Shown here piece by piece: positions 61,815 through 64,000 of a stretch of 64,000 bases of DNA. The notes under the pieces were generated by a model, which did no database searches, was not told the origin of the DNA, and saw only the letters and a program-made list of their open reading frames with translations. Numbering within the stretch: position 1 is the stretch's first letter; each line of letters begins with the position of its first letter. The stretch covers positions 2,604,001 through 2,668,000 of the forward strand of contig OZ244839.1 in NCBI GenBank assembly GCA_965220825.1. The letters run 5' to 3'. The translations under genes and the position numbers were made by a program. The DNA is from G965220825 sp965220825 (lineage in GTDB: Bacteria; Pseudomonadota; Alphaproteobacteria; UBA828).

Positions 61815-62803
61815 CCGGCCGCGCCCGGGCCGGGCTGCTCGCGGACGGCCGCAGGCTTCACCTTCAACACGGCCCCATCGACATCGTGGCGGAGGCCTTC
61901 GGCGAGCCGGTGGAGGTCCGCACCGCTTACCGGCAGGCGGCGGCGCGCTTCGAAACCGTCCTGGATTCCCTCGTCGCCGAGCTGGCGCTGCTGCGTAAAC
62001 CCGAGGCATGCGCGCCGGCGCCGCTCCGGGGGCGGGTGGCCCGGCGCATGGCGCAGGCGGTCCACCCTCACCGGACGCGCTTCGTCACGCCCATGGCGGC
62101 GGTTGCTGGCGCGGTGGCCGACGAGGTGCTGGCGGCGGCGGTTGCCGGGCGCCGGCTCTCGCGCGCCTATGTCAACAATGGCGGGGACATCGCGTTCCAT
62201 TTCGCACCGGGCGAATCGCTCTCGGTCGGCGTGGTGCGGGACGAAAGCGCGCCCGGGCTCGATGCCGTTCTGGAGCTTCGTGCGGACCGGCCCTCGCGGG
62301 GGCTCGCGACCTCGGGTTGGCGCGGACGTTCGCTTTCCCGCGGGATCGCGGATGCGGTTACCGTGCTCGCGCGGACGGCCGCCACGGCGGACGCCGCGGC
62401 GACGCTCATCGCGAACGCGGTCGACTGGGACCATCCCGCCATCGAGCGGCGGCCCGCCTCGGCCCTTCGCGAGGAGAGCGATCTCGGCGACCGCCTTGTC
62501 ACCGTCGCCGTGCCGCCGCTGCCGAAAGAGGCCGTCGCCGGGGCGCTGGAGGCGGGGCTTGCGGAAGCGCGGGCGATGAAGCGGCGCGGGCTTGTCGAGG
62601 CCGTCTTCCTCGCGCTCCAGGGGCGGACGCGCGCCGTGGCGCCGGAGGATCGCCCCGGTCAGCCTCCCGCTGCGGACGACGCGCCGGCGGAAGCCGCCTT
62701 TGCCAGACGGTCGAAGGCCGCCAGCCTGTCCAGAAGGGCGGGGAGCTCGGCGAGCGGGACCATGTTGGGGCCGTCGGAGGGTGCGCGGTCCGGCTCGGGG
62801 TGA
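61811..62803 (+). CDS. UPF0280 (ApbE-like fold) family protein with an extended C-terminus
   Basis: A protein of 330 residues, family UPF0280, distantly related to FAD-dependent ApbE. Family stretches: YVNNGGDIAFHF (about residues 118-129), GLATSGWRGRSLSRGIADAVTVLA and a DAAATLIANAV run. The usual protein ends near residue 280; here the frame continues about 50 residues (PPAADDAPAEAAFARRSK...) as the antisense of the kdsA end, giving a 145-bp convergent overlap. GTG start at 61811 shares 4 bp with the upstream stop. Co-transcribed with the 6-hydroxynicotinate-reductase-like gene, a conserved pairing; function unknown, perhaps flavin transfer to the reductase. Confidence 0.85.
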   Translation: MTGRARAGLLADGRRLHLQHGPIDIVAEAFGEPVEVRTAYRQAAARFETVLDSLVAELALLRKPEACAPAPLRGRVARRMAQAVHPHRTRFVTPMAAVAGAVADEVLAAAVAGRRLSRAYVNNGGDIAFHFAPGESLSVGVVRDESAPGLDAVLELRADRPSRGLATSGWRGRSLSRGIADAVTVLARTAATADAAATLIANAVDWDHPAIERRPASALREESDLGDRLVTVAVPPLPKEAVAGALEAGLAEARAMKRRGLVEAVFLALQGRTRAVAPEDRPGQPPAADDAPAEAAFARRSKAASLSRRAGSSASGTMLGPSEGARSGSG

Positions 62804-63537
62804 GTCTCCATGAAAATGGCGGCGATACCCACGGCGACGGCTGCGCGGGCCAGCACCGGCACGAACTCCCGCTGCCCGCCGCTGGTGGCGCCCTGGCCGC
62901 CGGGCTGCTGCACCGAATGGGTCGCATCGAACACCACCGGGCAGCCGGTCCGGGCGAGGATCGGCAAACTCCGCATGTCGGAGACCAGCGTGTTGTAGCC
63001 GAAGCTTGCGCCGCGCTCGCAGACCAGCGCGTTGCGGTTGCCGGCGCTTTCGATCTTCGCCACCACGTTCGCCATGTCCCAGGGCGCGAGGAACTGCCCC
63101 TTCTTGACGTTGACGGGCCGGCCCGTCGCCGCCGCAGCGAGCAGCAGATCGGTCTGGCGGCACAGGAAGGCGGGGATCTGCAGCACGTCGACGGCCTCCG
63201 CCACAGGCGCGCAGTGCGCGGGCAGATGCACGTCGGTCAGCACCGGACAGCCATGGGCTTCGCGCACCGCCTCCAATATGCGCAGCCCCTCGTCCATGCC
63301 GACGCCCCTGGGGCTTGCGGCGGACGTGCGGTTCGCCTTGTCGAACGAGCTCTTGTAGATCAGCGGGATTCCGCGCGCCGCCGTCATGGCGACGAGGCTC
63401 TCCGCGACGCCGAGCGCATGGTCCCGTCCTTCGATGGCGCAGGGCCCGGCGATCAGCGCGAGCGGCAGATCGTTTCCCACCTCGAACCCGCCGATGGGAA
63501 CGCGGCGTCCGCCGTCTGCGCTGGGGCCGGGTGCCAT
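62659..63537 (-). CDS. kdsA: 3-deoxy-D-manno-octulosonate 8-phosphate synthase (KdsA)
   Basis: Condenses arabinose-5-phosphate with phosphoenolpyruvate for lipopolysaccharide Kdo; cytoplasmic, 292 residues (usual 280-290). Visible: IAGPCAIEGRDHAL, YKSSFDKANRTS, VLTDVH, VLQIPAFLCRQTDLL, VNVKKGQFLAPWDM, ERGASFGYNTLVSDMR and VFDATHSVQQPGG, all KdsA hallmarks. The metal-site Cys (Cys11 in Aquifex KdsA) is Ala-Gly-Pro-Cys here, so the metal-dependent form is possible. ATG 63537 lies 7 bp behind the pyrG stop, the common proteobacterial order pyrG-kdsA. The 3' end overlaps the convergent UPF0280 gene. Confidence 0.96.
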   Translation of the reverse strand: MAPGPSADGGRRVPIGGFEVGNDLPLALIAGPCAIEGRDHALGVAESLVAMTAARGIPLIYKSSFDKANRTSAASPRGVGMDEGLRILEAVREAHGCPVLTDVHLPAHCAPVAEAVDVLQIPAFLCRQTDLLLAAAATGRPVNVKKGQFLAPWDMANVVAKIESAGNRNALVCERGASFGYNTLVSDMRSLPILARTGCPVVFDATHSVQQPGGQGATSGGQREFVPVLARAAVAVGIAAIFMETHPEPDRAPSDGPNMVPLAELPALLDRLAAFDRLAKAASAGASSAAGG

Positions 63538-63544
63538 GGGGCGT

Positions 63545-64000
63545 TCAGACCAGGCGGCTCTGCCTGACCGCCGCTTCGATGAAGGAAGAGAAGAGCGGAT
63601 GGGGCGCAAAGGGGCGGGACTTCATCTCCGGGTGGAACTGGACTCCGACGAACCAGGGGTGGTCCGCGCGCTCCACGATCTCGGGCAGCTCGCCGTCCGG
63701 CGAGAGCGCGGCGAAGCGCAGCCCGGCGTCGGCCAGTGCGCGCCGGTAGGCGATGTTAACCTCGTAGCGGTGGCGGTGGCGCTCGCTGATGCGGGCATGG
63801 CCGTAGATGGCCCGTGTCCGGCTGTCGTCCTCCAGGATCGCCTCGTGGGCGCCGAGACGCATGGTGCCGCCGAGGTCGTCGTCGGCATTGCGCCGTACGG
63901 TGCGCCCCTCGCGGCTCCATTCCGTCATCAGCCCGACCACCGGCTCGGGGCAGTCGCCGAACTCGGTGGAGCCCGCGCCGGCGATTCCGGCGACATTGCG
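63545..64000 (-). CDS. pyrG: CTP synthase, C-terminal end of the glutaminase domain (runs off the right edge)
   Basis: Forms CTP from UTP with glutamine-derived ammonia. Only the last 151 residues are in the window: FGDCPEPVVGLMTEW, the GGTMRLGAHEA segment, RHRHRYEVN and the catalytic His-Glu pair in WFVGVQFHPEMKSRPFAPHPLF typical of class I amidotransferases. The C-terminus ends FSSFIEAAVRQSRLV. First gene of pyrG-kdsA here, transcribed leftward. Housekeeping; marks the end of the catabolic region. Confidence 0.96.
   Translation of the reverse strand, partial: RNVAGIAGAGSTEFGDCPEPVVGLMTEWSREGRTVRRNADDDLGGTMRLGAHEAILEDDSRTRAIYGHARISERHRHRYEVNIAYRRALADAGLRFAALSPDGELPEIVERADHPWFVGVQFHPEMKSRPFAPHPLFSSFIEAAVRQSRLV

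Noticed and set aside
60147..62009. 620-codon minus-strand open frame opposite the 6-hydroxynicotinate-reductase-like gene
   Set aside because: No family features; shadow of a well supported gene on the plus strand.
1..64000. CRISPR arrays, tRNA/rRNA genes, insertion sequences, phage or plasmid genes
   Set aside because: Looked for and not seen; no regularly spaced repeats, no tRNA-like cloverleaf, no transposase or integrase motifs.

Overview
The window looks like a chromosomal segment of a high-G+C alphaproteobacterium. The evidence is the GC-rich third codon positions with long spurious antisense frames, frequent GTG starts behind GGAG-type ribosome binding sites, the many ABC uptake systems (ProXWV, Pot, Liv and sugar-type), a BetI-BetA choline module, and the core gene pair pyrG-kdsA at the right end. 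The genus cannot be fixed from the sequence alone. There is no tRNA, rRNA, CRISPR array, transposase or phage gene; almost everything is uptake and catabolism of small nitrogenous or carboxylic compounds.

Layout from left to right. (1) 1-3.7 kb: a minus-strand set of a CoxS-type [2Fe-2S] protein, a four-cluster ferredoxin and a tungsten-type aldehyde:ferredoxin oxidoreductase (cut by the left edge), divergent from an acyl-CoA synthetase. (2) 3.7-10.1 kb: a betaine/choline module, with proX-proW-proV plus an extra family-3 binding protein on the minus strand and betI-betA on the plus strand; a candidate BetI operator lies between them. (3) 10.1-25.7 kb: a long minus-strand run of class II aldolase, hydantoinase/oxoprolinase subunits B and A, a 71-residue zinc-ribbon protein, an Old-Yellow-Enzyme/TMADH-family flavoenzyme, a complete carbohydrate-type ABC transporter with two ATPases, a DAO-family FAD oxidoreductase and a tartrate/D-malate dehydrogenase. 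A 25-bp perfect palindrome lies inside this run. (4) 25.9-30.5 kb: a copper module (CopA P-type ATPase, an HMA chaperone with a cysteine-rich tail), a small membrane protein, a cytochrome b561 and a convergent cytochrome c'. (5) 30.8-42.4 kb: two glutamine-synthetase paralogues, a PhyH dioxygenase, a PotDABC uptake system with a GcvT-type methyltransferase, and a trimethylamine-dehydrogenase-like enzyme. (6) 42.5-48.1 kb: a branched-chain-type ABC transporter split into livJHM (plus) and livGF (minus) with a TPR protein between. (7) 48.3-56.4 kb: a GT1 glycosyltransferase, a DUF861 cupin, a stand-alone M41 metallopeptidase, an acyl-CoA-dehydrogenase-fold protein lacking both usual catalytic glutamates, two paralogous cupins, a second PhyH dioxygenase and a second TMADH-like enzyme. 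(8) 56.7-62.8 kb: a molybdenum hydroxylase in two polypeptides, a 6-hydroxynicotinate-reductase-like protein and a UPF0280 protein. (9) 62.7-64 kb: kdsA and pyrG.

How they may work together: regions 2, 3, 5, 6 and 7 all contain families tied to N-methylated or quaternary amines (choline oxidation, betaine uptake, hydantoinase, TMADH-type and DAO-type demethylating flavoenzymes, a folate-dependent GcvT methyl acceptor, gamma-glutamylating GS homologues). I read the 30.8-56.4 kb stretch as the best candidate for an undescribed catabolic system for an N-methylated amine or its conjugate. Its two TMADH-like enzymes keep the flavin and [4Fe-4S] anchors but differ from TMADH at substrate-site positions, so the substrate is unlikely to be trimethylamine. 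Region 8 may be a separate N-heterocycle or related ring-reduction pathway.
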